From: DASXVX01 sp036504075 | GTDB taxonomy: Bacteria > Bacillota > Sulfobacillia > Symbiobacteriales > Symbiobacteriaceae | Assembly: GCA_036504075.1 (NCBI GenBank) | Contig: DASXVX010000080.1 | Span: 1 to 58,292, forward strand | Direction: 5' to 3' | Length of the DNA: 58,292 nucleotides | In this document: positions 1-7,698 of the stretch, in pieces | Numbering within the stretch: position 1 is the first letter of the stretch | How the letters are laid out: each line of letters begins with the position of its first letter | The notes under the pieces: generated by a model | Seen by the model: only the letters and a program-made list of their open reading frames with translations | Told to the model about the DNA's origin: nothing | Databases searched by the model: none | Translations under genes and position numbers: made by a program

Positions 1-413
1 ATTCCCTTGACCTTGGTCAAGAACGATCCGGCAAGTTCAGCTGACATTGGCCAACACCTCGGCGACGTTTTTCAGGCTGCCTGCGCAGCCCGTCTGCTAC
101 CTAGTCGCCGTTGGAGCACCTTTTTCCTCGAACAGAGCCAAGAGTTTATGTCGCCACAGATTTCCACGGATTACACGGGTTCAGGTTTCACCGGGCGATT
201 CGCTTCATCTCCAGACTTACAGGCGCCGGCCCGATTGTGCCATACTGGTATGTCGCCGGATGCCTGGAAGTAGTTTGACATTACTCCATGCCTCCTGTTG
301 TGGCCGGCCATAACAGTCTGTGCCACTTGCTCAAGATACAATTAGTGTGTCTGCAACACAGTGTCAGCGTATAGACACTTTGGTGTTGTTTGGAGGTGTC
401 GTTTTACTTGCAC
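1..413. other. No gene recognised; 3' flank of the MalT-like gene
   Basis: I see no convincing gene here. A perfect 14-bp palindrome, TTGACCTTGGTCAA, lies at 7-20. At 371-398 there is a stretch containing ACACTTTGGTGT followed by GTTGTTTGG. A close relative of this stretch, with the palindrome core inverted, occurs at 5886-5912 next to a second LuxR-type C-terminal remnant, so it may be part of an old duplicated module. Confidence 0.5.
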
Positions 414-3053
414 TCACAACAAACCCAACTCACGGGCGCGGGCTAAAGCTTCAGTGCGCCTTTGAACATGCAGTTTCTCATAAATTCTGCGGTTGTGCCC
501 CTTGACCGTGTCAAGAGCGAGGAAGAGTCTCTCGCTAATCTCACGATTCGAGAGTCCTTGGGCAATGAGTTGTAGAACTTCCAGCTCGCGTTGGCTTAAT
601 GGCTCAATAAGGGGTTGGGCAGGGAATAGATCAGATTTGTCTTCGCACTCCCGCTCCTCGGCATCAAATACAGCCAGCAGCTTGCCTATGTAGTCCGGCA
701 TAATCCCATGAGCAGCTGCTTCGGACAATAGCCTGGCCATCGGGACACCTTCGTCGATAAAGATACGGATAAAGCCGCTCGGCTCTGCCAGAGTCAGCGC
801 GCCACTCAGCAGCTGCACAGCTTTGTCCTTTTCGCCATGCGCATGGAAAGCAACTGCCTGTAGAACCATCACCTTGAGCCGTTCATCCGCCCAACCTTTT
901 GCCTCCACCTGCCGGCGCAATGGTTCCAGCGCCGCCAGTGCCGCAGATGTGTCTCCCTGGGCCAGGTGTACCCGGGCCTGGCTGATGGGGAGTTCGTATG
1001 TCTGGGCCAGATGAGCGGCTGCCGTTAGATTGCCCTGGTGAAGTAACGTAAGTACTTGTGCGGCAGCAACATCAGGCATCCGATACATAAAGTTATGCTG
1101 GCGCGCTAATTGATCGGCCTGAGCTAAAATAGCGGCCGCACCCGCCACATCTTTCTGGGCAAGTTTCAGACGCGCAAGCAACACCGCACTGGCCACGAAT
1201 CGATCAGTACTTTCAATCTGCTGTGCCAGTTGGACGCTCTGTTGCCCGTGCTGTTGGACGGCATCCAGGTCATTCCATTGGTAGAATAGGCGGGCCAGGC
1301 CAAGATGTGCTTCGCGGGCAGCCGGCTGCGTCGATTCACCAACCAGCTGCAGGACGCGCTGGTAGGTCGCAGCCGCCAGATGAAGCTGGTTTTCTGTCTC
1401 CTGTACGTTGCCCAGGCCGGTTGTAGCGGATATGTTGATGATGATATTTCCGGACGCCCGGCTGATAGAGATGGCTTCGGTATAGGCCCGGCCGGCCGCG
1501 GTACGGTCTCCCTGAAGCTGGTAAGCAATCCCCAGCTTCCAGATCGTGGCGGTGCGGACAGCCAGATTGTCGGGGTGCAGATACTCCAGCGCGCGGTGCG
1601 ACTGAGCAATGATCGCTTCTACCTGGTTCTGAGCGGCAGCCAACAAGGCCCGTATGGCGGCAATATGCCCTGTGAGGTTCAGGTTCTTGTCGTCCGGCTC
1701 AACGCCTTGCAGCGCTGCTTCGGCAGCCTGTAGCTTCTGTTCAACGCCGGTCAGCCGGCCGACCATCGATAGCGCGGAGGCATACATCACCCACAACGAA
1801 GGCCTGGCATCCAGTACCACCTTCGGCAGCGACTCTAGCCAGTGAAGGACAGGAGCCACCGCGCCGCGAAAGTGCAGGGGCATCCCCTTTCCTTCAACCA
1901 GGCGCGTGGCGCGGTCAATATCATTGGCGGCAGCGGCATGTTGAAAAGCTTCAAGCTCCAGGCCATTGTCTTCATACCATTGACTGGCACGGATGTGGTA
2001 TTCGGCCACGCCCTTCCCTTCATCCCCTGTAGACGAGGCGGCGCTCTGGCTAAGCCGCTGCCGCAACAAATCAGCAAAAAGATGGTGATAGCGGTACCAG
2101 CGGCGCTCGTTGTCCAGGGGGACGATGAACAGGTTGGCGTGTTCGAGATGCTCCAGGGTTCCTTGCCCGGAAGCAGAGGGGTCGAGCAGAACAGCATCAC
2201 AAAGGGGGCCGCACAGGCGGTCGAGCATCGATGTGCGCAACAAAAAAGTCTGGATGCTTTCGGGCTGCTGTTGCAGGACTTCTTCAACCAGATAGTCCAT
2301 CACGAAATGGTGGCTGCCGTTGAAAGATTGGATGAAGCTGGTGGAGTCTTTATGTCCCTGCATGGAAATCGCGGCGAGTTGCAGGCTGGCAATCCAGCCT
2401 TCAGTGCGGGTTTCCAATGCAGCTATGTCTTTCGCGGAGAGGTCCAGGCCCATCACCTGGTTAAGGAATCCGGCAGCTTCTGTGGGGGTAAAACGCAAGT
2501 CGGTGGCGCGCAGCTCGGTCAACTGGCTCCGGACTCGTAAGCGGGCCAGGGGTAGATGTGGATCCTCACGGGTGGCAATGACCAGGTGCATTTGTGGTGG
2601 CAGGTGCTCTAGCAGAAAGGTAAGAACATCATCAACCGGTTTGGCATCAATGGTGTGGTAGTCGTCAAGGATGAGGGTAAAGTCGTCCGGGACGGTGGTG
2701 ATTTCATTGATCAGCGCCGTCAGAATCGATTCGATTGGCGGTGGCTGAGAGGATTGGAGCACACCCAACACCCCTCCGCCAATATTCGCTGCAATCGTCT
2801 GCAAAGCAGCGACGAGGTAAGCCAGAAAGCGAACGGGGTCGTTATCCCCTTCGTCCATCGACAGCCAGGCGGCCGGTCGCCTGCAACCGGCGACCCATTC
2901 GCTGACCAGCGTGGTTTTACCAAAGCCCGCGGGGGCAGAGATGAGGGTCAGTTTGCGGTGCAGACCCTCGTTCAGCCGCTCGATCAGGCGGGGGCGGTGG
3001 ACTAATTTCGGCCGAGGTGGGGGGATATAAAGTTTAGTGGCTAGAATTGACAT
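414..3053 (-). CDS. MalT-like LuxR-family ATP-dependent transcriptional activator
   Basis: This is an 879-residue STAND regulator of the MalT class. The N-terminal NTPase has a Walker A motif (PAGFGKTT, about residues 41-48) and a Walker B-like stretch (LILDDYH, about residue 130). A long helical TPR-like middle follows. The last 60 residues are a LuxR-type helix-turn-helix beginning LSQRELEVLQLIAQGLSNRE. Such proteins bind ATP and an unknown inducer, then activate target promoters. There is no good ribosome binding site before the ATG; the start lies inside the end of a 49-codon dehydrogenase remnant that has a strong one, so translation may be coupled. Likely targets are the dehydrogenase and NAD(P)-binding genes just upstream on the same strand, but this is inferred only from position. 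Confidence 0.9.
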   Translation of the reverse strand: MSILATKLYIPPPRPKLVHRPRLIERLNEGLHRKLTLISAPAGFGKTTLVSEWVAGCRRPAAWLSMDEGDNDPVRFLAYLVAALQTIAANIGGGVLGVLQSSQPPPIESILTALINEITTVPDDFTLILDDYHTIDAKPVDDVLTFLLEHLPPQMHLVIATREDPHLPLARLRVRSQLTELRATDLRFTPTEAAGFLNQVMGLDLSAKDIAALETRTEGWIASLQLAAISMQGHKDSTSFIQSFNGSHHFVMDYLVEEVLQQQPESIQTFLLRTSMLDRLCGPLCDAVLLDPSASGQGTLEHLEHANLFIVPLDNERRWYRYHHLFADLLRQRLSQSAASSTGDEGKGVAEYHIRASQWYEDNGLELEAFQHAAAANDIDRATRLVEGKGMPLHFRGAVAPVLHWLESLPKVVLDARPSLWVMYASALSMVGRLTGVEQKLQAAEAALQGVEPDDKNLNLTGHIAAIRALLAAAQNQVEAIIAQSHRALEYLHPDNLAVRTATIWKLGIAYQLQGDRTAAGRAYTEAISISRASGNIIINISATTGLGNVQETENQLHLAAATYQRVLQLVGESTQPAAREAHLGLARLFYQWNDLDAVQQHGQQSVQLAQQIESTDRFVASAVLLARLKLAQKDVAGAAAILAQADQLARQHNFMYRMPDVAAAQVLTLLHQGNLTAAAHLAQTYELPISQARVHLAQGDTSAALAALEPLRRQVEAKGWADERLKVMVLQAVAFHAHGEKDKAVQLLSGALTLAEPSGFIRIFIDEGVPMARLLSEAAAHGIMPDYIGKLLAVFDAEERECEDKSDLFPAQPLIEPLSQRELEVLQLIAQGLSNREISERLFLALDTVKGHNRRIYEKLHVQRRTEALARARELGLL

Positions 3054-3190
3054 AGATTATTTATCAAACACATAACGGATGCCGCATGAGCCTTTACAAG
3101 TATTTCGCCGTTCTTAGAAATGGGTTTTTCTACCTCTTTGAGCTGAAGAGCATCCGGTGGTCCGTATTTTGTGTAAACAATCGCTCCCAT
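3041..3190 (-). pseudogene. 5' stump of an MDR alcohol dehydrogenase gene
   Basis: A 49-codon reading frame starts with ATG after a strong site (AAGGAGTGATCCTA). It encodes an MDR-family N-terminus: YTKYGPPDALQLKEVEKP, then GEILVKAHAASV. This closely parallels the intact dehydrogenase at 3552-4538 (KYGSPDVLELKEVEKP, then VHAASL). After the AHAASV motif homology stops, and the frame ends 13 bases inside the MalT-like gene. The rest of the dehydrogenase, about 280 residues, is missing. It is either a deletion product or a leader peptide that now couples translation to the regulator. Confidence 0.7.
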
Positions 3191-3551
3191 TAGGATCACT
3201 CCTTCTTACTCAAGTTTGGCGTAAGAAATTTCCAGAACCATCGTAGCAAGGCTTTGAAGCAATGGTCAATAATATCTTTGTCACTGCAGAGTTTTCCTGA
3301 CCGACAAACGAACCCTGCATGCGAAGGTTATGTCGTTCCAAGGAGGGGGTTACAGGATGTCGGTCAGGTTTTGCGGGTAGAGATACCGTGCCGGGCGGTG
3401 CCGCCCAAGCGGTTTAGCGACAGCCATCCAAGTGCCTCTTGGAAAATCAAATCGAAATTCTGACGTGAAAATGGCCGGCAGGGTACCCCTTGCCGGCCGT
3501 GAAACTGTATCTCATTTGTGACGCACGCAACCCTTCGGCTAGAGCGCTGTG
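3191..3551. other. Intergenic region with two inverted repeats
   Basis: No gene seen. An 11-bp inverted repeat (CCTGACCGACA and TGTCGGTCAGG) brackets about 50 bases around 3297-3371. A second stem-loop near 3471-3500 (TGGCCGGCA paired with TGCCGGCC across a GGTACC centre) lies just after the dehydrogenase gene and may be its terminator. The first structure could be a small mobile or regulatory element upstream of the dehydrogenase stump. Confidence 0.4.
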
Positions 3552-4538
3552 TCAGGCTTTGTTATTATGTCCCAAAGTTATGACTATTTTTCCGCGAGCG
3601 TGTCCTTCTTCCAGATAGCGGAGAGCGTCAGGAACCTTACTCAACATGTAATGTCGATCGATAACAGGTACGACTTTCCCGGCTTCAACGAGCTCCCTTA
3701 TAAAAGCCAAATCCGTTTGGCTTGGTCGCGCCAGCATGCTCCCCATTTTGTTACTCCCGATCATTGACATCACTGGTCCCAGGAGCATGGCTTGGAACAT
3801 TTGCGCCGTGGAGCCTCCGGTCATGACATAAATTCCCTTGGGACTTAGCGCGCGCTTATAGTGTGAAATCGAACGATATCCGTTAGCAGCAAGAATCAGG
3901 TCATAGCGCTGCCCAGTTTGGGTGAAATCTTCTTTCGTGTAATCAATGACCTGGTCTGCACCAATGGAGCGCACGATCTCCATTTTCCCGGTGCTGCACA
4001 CGCCAGTGACTTCAGCCCCAAATGACTTGGCAATCTGTACCGCAAACGTACCCACTCCACCAGACGCACCATTAATCAAGACCTTTTGCCCCGACTGAAT
4101 CTGTCCCTTATCGCGAAGAGCCTGCAGGGCGGTTACGGCCGCCATCGGTACGGCTGCTGCTTCCTCGAAAGATAGATTGGCCGGTTTCAACACCAATGCA
4201 TTTTCACTAGCACATACATACTCGGCAAAACCGCCAAAACCACACCCGGATATGTCCCCAAATACCTCATCACCCGGCTGAAACTGCTTGACGTTTCTGC
4301 CAACCGCTTCAACCCGCCCCGCAACGTCTGCGCCGAGTACCTTGCGTTTTGGTTCTAGAAGCCCAGACTCCAGGCGGACTGGGAACGGATCAGCCCTGAG
4401 TAAATGCCAGTCGGCTGCGTTTAGGGATGCCGCATGAACTTTTATCAAGACTTCATCGTCATTGGGAGCCGGTTTTTCGACCTCTTTTAGTTCAAGAACG
4501 TCGGGTGATCCATATTTTTGATTGACAATTGCCTTCAT
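3552..4538 (-). CDS. Zinc-independent MDR oxidoreductase (quinone reductase-like)
   Basis: A 328-residue medium-chain dehydrogenase/reductase. The N-terminal GroES-like fold contains GADVAGRVEAVG. The Rossmann part has a nucleotide-binding loop INGASGGVGTFAVQIAK near residue 152. Cysteine ligands for the structural zinc of classical alcohol dehydrogenases are not evident, which fits the NAD(P)H:quinone oxidoreductase/enoyl reductase-like subgroup. A good ribosome binding site (GGAGGG) precedes the ATG. It lies downstream of an NAD(P)-binding gene on the same strand and upstream of a truncated paralogue and a MalT-like regulator. It probably reduces an activated carbonyl or quinone; the substrate cannot be told. 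Confidence 0.9.
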   Translation of the reverse strand: MKAIVNQKYGSPDVLELKEVEKPAPNDDEVLIKVHAASLNAADWHLLRADPFPVRLESGLLEPKRKVLGADVAGRVEAVGRNVKQFQPGDEVFGDISGCGFGGFAEYVCASENALVLKPANLSFEEAAAVPMAAVTALQALRDKGQIQSGQKVLINGASGGVGTFAVQIAKSFGAEVTGVCSTGKMEIVRSIGADQVIDYTKEDFTQTGQRYDLILAANGYRSISHYKRALSPKGIYVMTGGSTAQMFQAMLLGPVMSMIGSNKMGSMLARPSQTDLAFIRELVEAGKVVPVIDRHYMLSKVPDALRYLEEGHARGKIVITLGHNNKA

Positions 4539-4593
4539 AGGTATCCCTCCACGGTTGCTTTGATTCGTTGCTGCGAAATGGGGCCAGCCTCAA

Positions 4594-4686
4594 TCAGGGT
4601 ATCCAGGTTGCCGCCCGTCGCAGGTATTTCTCACCGATCACCTGCTGGTGATGCGCCTCATGCCCCGCCGGGATGTACGATAACGC
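4594..4686 (-). pseudogene. Remnant resembling a DinB-family C-terminus
   Basis: Between the dehydrogenase and the NAD(P)-binding gene, one minus-strand frame reads LSYIPAGHEAHHQQVIGEKY and then ends at a stop. The GHEAHH pattern resembles the metal-binding C-terminal helix of DinB-like proteins. Nothing upstream continues the homology, so at most this is a short relic. Confidence is low because the match is brief and judged by eye. Confidence 0.3.
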
Positions 4687-4725
4687 CCGCGCTCAAGTGC
4701 TTGAAAAGCGAGATGTGCGCCCGCC

Positions 4726-5421
4726 TTACCTGTGCCCACTGGTCTTGATTGCGAGCGCCGAGGGCGTTCGGCAGCCGACGATCGCGGGGGCCTCGTGGAT
4801 GAGCTCATCGTTCTCAAGGGCCGCGACCATGAAGAGAGCAAAGTCCACGCGGCGCGTGATGTTGCTCGCGAGGACGGCGTCGCCTACATGCCTGCTCCAT
4901 ACGGGTAGGCCTTGGCTCTCCCCTTCTTCGAGGTCGCTGCCGCGGACGACAGTCCACCGAGTGTTGCTCGCAAAGATCCGTCGGCATGCTTCCACCTGGT
5001 CGTCGATGTCCACAACGCGGAGCGACCGCGCGATGCATCCGGCAGCCTTCACCGCCAACTTGAAGGTCCGCGAGTAAACGTCCTGGTCGTCCCGCGTAAT
5101 GTGCCAGCCACAGGAGAATATGAGGCGGGCGCCCGGATGCGCATGGTCGATTACCGCCTGCGCCGTTCCCGACGAGTATTGGTGAACCCCCCAAGGTGCC
5201 AGCACGGTGATCACCCCGTCGCATCCTTCAACGGCCTTCTTGATCACCTCGCGGTCGTTCGTCGCACCGGGAATGACCGTGATACGCCCCTTGAACCCGT
5301 CAAGTTTGCCCACGCTGCGTTCCCGACAAACGCCAACCACTTCGTAGCCTTGATCCAGCGCATGCTGCACCATATACTGCCCGAGTTTCCCGGATGCACC
5401 CACAATACAAACCCTCTTCAT
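4726..5421 (-). CDS. NAD(P)-binding atypical short-chain dehydrogenase (NmrA/BVR-B-like)
   Basis: About 231 residues from the ATG at 5421, which has GGGG-type Shine-Dalgarno bases eight nucleotides upstream; a longer frame begins at 5448 but lacks one. It opens with the Rossmann motif VCIVGASGKLGQYMVQHAL and continues with typical NmrA/SDR-a5 features (VVGVCRERS, VIPGATNDREVI, CDGVITVLAP). The active-site YxxxK of classical SDRs is not evident, as is usual in NmrA-like proteins, which act as redox sensors or isomerases. It is followed on the same strand by the MDR oxidoreductase. The specific function is unknown. Confidence 0.8.
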   Translation of the reverse strand: MKRVCIVGASGKLGQYMVQHALDQGYEVVGVCRERSVGKLDGFKGRITVIPGATNDREVIKKAVEGCDGVITVLAPWGVHQYSSGTAQAVIDHAHPGARLIFSCGWHITRDDQDVYSRTFKLAVKAAGCIARSLRVVDIDDQVEACRRIFASNTRWTVVRGSDLEEGESQGLPVWSRHVGDAVLASNITRRVDFALFMVAALENDELIHEAPAIVGCRTPSALAIKTSGHR

Positions 5422-5535
5422 ATTTTTCCCCTTTTCGCAGTAGCACATAACGAGTAGCGTTTTATCGCTCGTTGCGCAGCAGCGGTTGACTTGATCTGGA
5501 TGTTGGAACGACAGTTCTAAGCAACTTGCCTCAAT

Positions 5536-5808
5536 TTACGGTTTGACATCTGTTGCATCTGCCTGGCCGGGTTCGACACGATTGACCGAGACCAATGGCA
5601 TTCCTAAATCACGCACTTTTCTTAGCAATCCATGCAAAGCCGCCTGATCGATCACCGGGCCGGTCAAAAGCGTATGGCCGTTGTCTTCCAGGGTGATGGT
5701 CAGGCCTCCAAACCAGTCTGTCCATTGACCCCCCAGATGGCCCTTGATCCTGATTTGATAGACCATCGGTTGATCTGGTTCAGCTCCTGGGTTCCGTTTG
5801 TTCGACAT
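5536..5808 (-). CDS. Small conserved hypothetical protein
   Basis: About 90 residues starting MSNKRN at 5808, with GGGG and AAGG just upstream; the frame is open further to 5856 but without a convincing start. The core reads MVYQIRIKGHLGGQWTDWFG, then LTITLEDNG, TLLTGPVIDQAALHGLL and RDLGMPLVSVNRV. I recognise this as a small conserved protein often seen near MalT-like regulators in Chloroflexi and some Firmicutes, but know no function. It has no signal peptide or membrane segment. It sits upstream of the NAD(P)-binding gene on the same strand. Confidence 0.7.
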   Translation of the reverse strand: MSNKRNPGAEPDQPMVYQIRIKGHLGGQWTDWFGGLTITLEDNGHTLLTGPVIDQAALHGLLRKVRDLGMPLVSVNRVEPGQADATDVKP

Positions 5809-5856
5809 TACCTTGTACCCCGTCTTTACAGGCTGCGCCATGTGCGCCATGCACAA

Positions 5857-6138
5857 GTAGAATATCCGCGATATGGTATGAACCGATAGACACCAAAGTG
5901 TTGTTTGGGGTGTTGTTGTGGGAATACTGGGGGGAATGACGTTCTAAAGCTGTGGTATTATGAGCTGCTTGCGTGCAGTTTTGATACCAGGTTCGCCGAA
6001 AATCCGTCGTTCAGGCTACAACAGGCCCAAATCGCGGGCACGGGCGACAGCTGTGTTTGATAATCTAAGTCTGGGCCATTCGGCCCCATTTTGATCACAT
6101 GGCCCAGGATTACTTGATCAAACACAGGTGACCTGCTC
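5857..6138. other. Remnant region with a LuxR-type C-terminal tail
   Basis: On the minus strand, 6016-6054 reads TAVARARDLGLL then stop, almost the same ending as the MalT-like protein at 414 (TEALARARELGLL). Nothing upstream of this continues a LuxR domain, so only the tail survives. The stretch at 5886-5912 (ATAGACACCAAAGTGT then TGTTTGGGG) echoes the 3' flank of the intact regulator at 371-398. The block therefore looks like the 3' end of a deleted second regulator copy. Confidence 0.5.
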
Positions 6139-6312
6139 ATGTCCATGGCAACCGCGTACCTGTACGAGTTCTACCCGATAGCGGGCGACCCGGCAGTGTA
6201 CATCGCGCCCGAAGGGACAACGCGCCTGACGGGCCTGTGCGACTCGCTGGAGGAGTTCCTGGGTCGGATTGTGGACGAAAGTGGACGGCGATTTTGGCGG
6301 GACCGAACTTGA
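6139..6312 (+). CDS. Short hypothetical protein, possibly an SMI1/KNR4-type C-terminal fragment
   Basis: A 57-codon frame beginning MSMATAYLYEFYPIAGDPAV and ending in RRFWRDRT. The order 'aromatic strand, VYIAPEG, then a DSLEEFLGRIV helix' resembles the C-terminal end of SMI1/KNR4-like immunity proteins. No clear ribosome binding site was found, and the family is usually twice as long, so it may be a 3' fragment. A stem-loop follows ten bases after the stop. Confidence 0.35.
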   Translation: MSMATAYLYEFYPIAGDPAVYIAPEGTTRLTGLCDSLEEFLGRIVDESGRRFWRDRT

Positions 6313-6321
6313 CTCAAGCAG

Positions 6322-6358
6322 CGGCCCCGGCTACCCATACGCTGAGGGGCCGGGGCCG
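6322..6358 (+). terminator. Stem-loop after the short frame
   Basis: CGGCCCCGG pairs with CCGGGGCCG across a 19-base loop. The following bases are only moderately T-rich, so termination is plausible but not certain. Confidence 0.4.
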
Positions 6359-6465
6359 ACTTATTGCCGAGGAAAACTTTCCTTCACGCTTAAATGTTCG
6401 CTGGACGTTCGGCGGTTCATCGTCATAAAATGGTAATTGCAGGAAATACTGCCAGAGGTGATCAG

Positions 6466-7362
6466 ATGGATTCTCGGGTGGTGGAGTTGGAGGCGTTATA
6501 TCGTCGCGGACAGTATGTGGCGGTGGTCCAGGAGTTGGAGCGAATGCAGGAAAATTCACCCTGGGAGAGCGCTCTCGCGGCGGGGAAGGCGTACTACTAC
6601 GGGGCGATGGCTCATTACCGGCTTGACCATCTGATGCCTGCCATTGCTCTAATTGCAAAGGCGCTCGAAGAGATCCACGTCACGTCTGATTGGAGCATAA
6701 TCGGGCGCATTCGCTACCAGGCCGGCGAGGTATACCGCAGGGCGGGGCACATCAGCGAAGCACTGCACTGGACGCAGTTGTTCCTGGCGGATGCGGATCA
6801 TTACCCGGAGCATGAAGGGTTTCGCGGGGCCGCTCACTACAACCTGGGGCTGTCCTTCCGGCAGGCGCGCGACACCTCCAACAGCATCGCCAACTATGAG
6901 GAGGCGGTGCGCGTCCTGCGGGAGACCGGCAAGACCTCCTGGATGATTCGCGCCATGGAGAACCTGTCATGGGTGCTCTGCGAAGATGGGCGCTTCGAAA
7001 AGGCGGCCGAGTACCTTTCTCAAATTGAAACCGCTTTGACGGCCGTTGACGATTCCGCGGAGAGCCGGGAGTTGCGACTGTCCTATCTGCTCAATCAGGC
7101 GTATCTGTCCTTACGGACGGGCCGCGTGGGCGTGGCAAATGACCTCTGCCATGAGGTAGTTGCTGATGGCTCAGGGGCATCCATTGCCCATCAGGCTCTG
7201 GCGATGTGGATTGCTGCTGAATGCGCTATCTCGATGCAAAAGCCAGAAAATGCTCGTACCCTTCTCGCACTTGCCAGTCAGTATGCAATGCAGTCCGCTG
7301 ACGCACGGCTGATGAACTGCTTGTCCGACACGCGGCGCAAACTAGAAGGACAGACCGCCTAG
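6466..7362 (+). CDS. TPR-repeat protein, candidate peptide-receptor regulator (copy 1)
   Basis: 298 residues from the ATG at 6466, which has AGAGGTG seven bases upstream; the frame is open earlier without a better start. It is almost wholly alpha-helical with tetratricopeptide-like pairs, for example AGEVYRRAGHISEALHWTQL and AHYNLGLSFRQARDTSNSIA. There is no helix-turn-helix, enzyme motif, signal peptide or membrane segment, so it is probably cytoplasmic and works by binding a protein or peptide. A 43-codon gene for an exported peptide follows 83 bases later and a terminator closes the unit. This order and size match Rap-Phr pairs. The protein shares architecture and motif spacing (HYNLGLSF versus HYNVAMSW) with the protein at 53717-54598, which also has a peptide gene after it. 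Confidence 0.8.
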   Translation: MDSRVVELEALYRRGQYVAVVQELERMQENSPWESALAAGKAYYYGAMAHYRLDHLMPAIALIAKALEEIHVTSDWSIIGRIRYQAGEVYRRAGHISEALHWTQLFLADADHYPEHEGFRGAAHYNLGLSFRQARDTSNSIANYEEAVRVLRETGKTSWMIRAMENLSWVLCEDGRFEKAAEYLSQIETALTAVDDSAESRELRLSYLLNQAYLSLRTGRVGVANDLCHEVVADGSGASIAHQALAMWIAAECAISMQKPENARTLLALASQYAMQSADARLMNCLSDTRRKLEGQTA

Positions 7363-7445
7363 CCGCTCTCGGAGCAAAAAGAAGCCCGTGTTGCGAACCC
7401 CGGGCGACTGGACGACGTATCGCGAAGAACAAGGAGGTGTCGCAT

Positions 7446-7577
7446 ATGCGGCGTGGCATGAGTTTCGTACTGGCTTCGGTGCTCCTCGTGGTCTCCGCAG
7501 TCGCTATGACGGTGGGGACCGCCAGCGCCCAGGTGAATGGCGGTATCACCATGGAGTCTGCATTTACACACCGATAG
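7446..7577 (+). CDS. Small exported peptide, candidate Phr-like signal (copy 1)
   Basis: A 43-codon gene with a near-perfect ribosome binding site (AAGGAGGTGTCGCAT before ATG). The product has a positive start (MRRG), a hydrophobic core (VLASVLLVVSAVAMTV) and a signal-peptidase site after TASA. Cleavage would release QVNGGITMESAFTHR, 15 residues. This is typical of Sec-exported pre-pro-signalling peptides of Gram-positive bacteria. It lies directly behind a TPR protein gene and just before a terminator. The second pair at 53592-54598 has the same design (MRRA start, similar core, 17-residue tail). Signalling is inferred; a secreted antimicrobial or structural peptide is possible. Confidence 0.75.
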   Translation: MRRGMSFVLASVLLVVSAVAMTVGTASAQVNGGITMESAFTHR

Positions 7578-7580
7578 ACC

Positions 7581-7615
7581 AAATCCCCTGTCCAGAACGG
7601 GCAGGGGGATTTTTT
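7581..7615 (+). terminator. Rho-independent terminator of the TPR-peptide unit
   Basis: AATCCCCTGTCC pairs with GGGCAGGGGGATT and is followed by six T. It lies four bases after the peptide stop codon. Confidence 0.85.
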
Positions 7616-7698
7616 GCTTCATGTTGATACTTACCCCTTCCTGCCACAATCTTCCATGTGGTACGCTGGTGCCAATATATGGGAGGGGAGTGGGTGGA

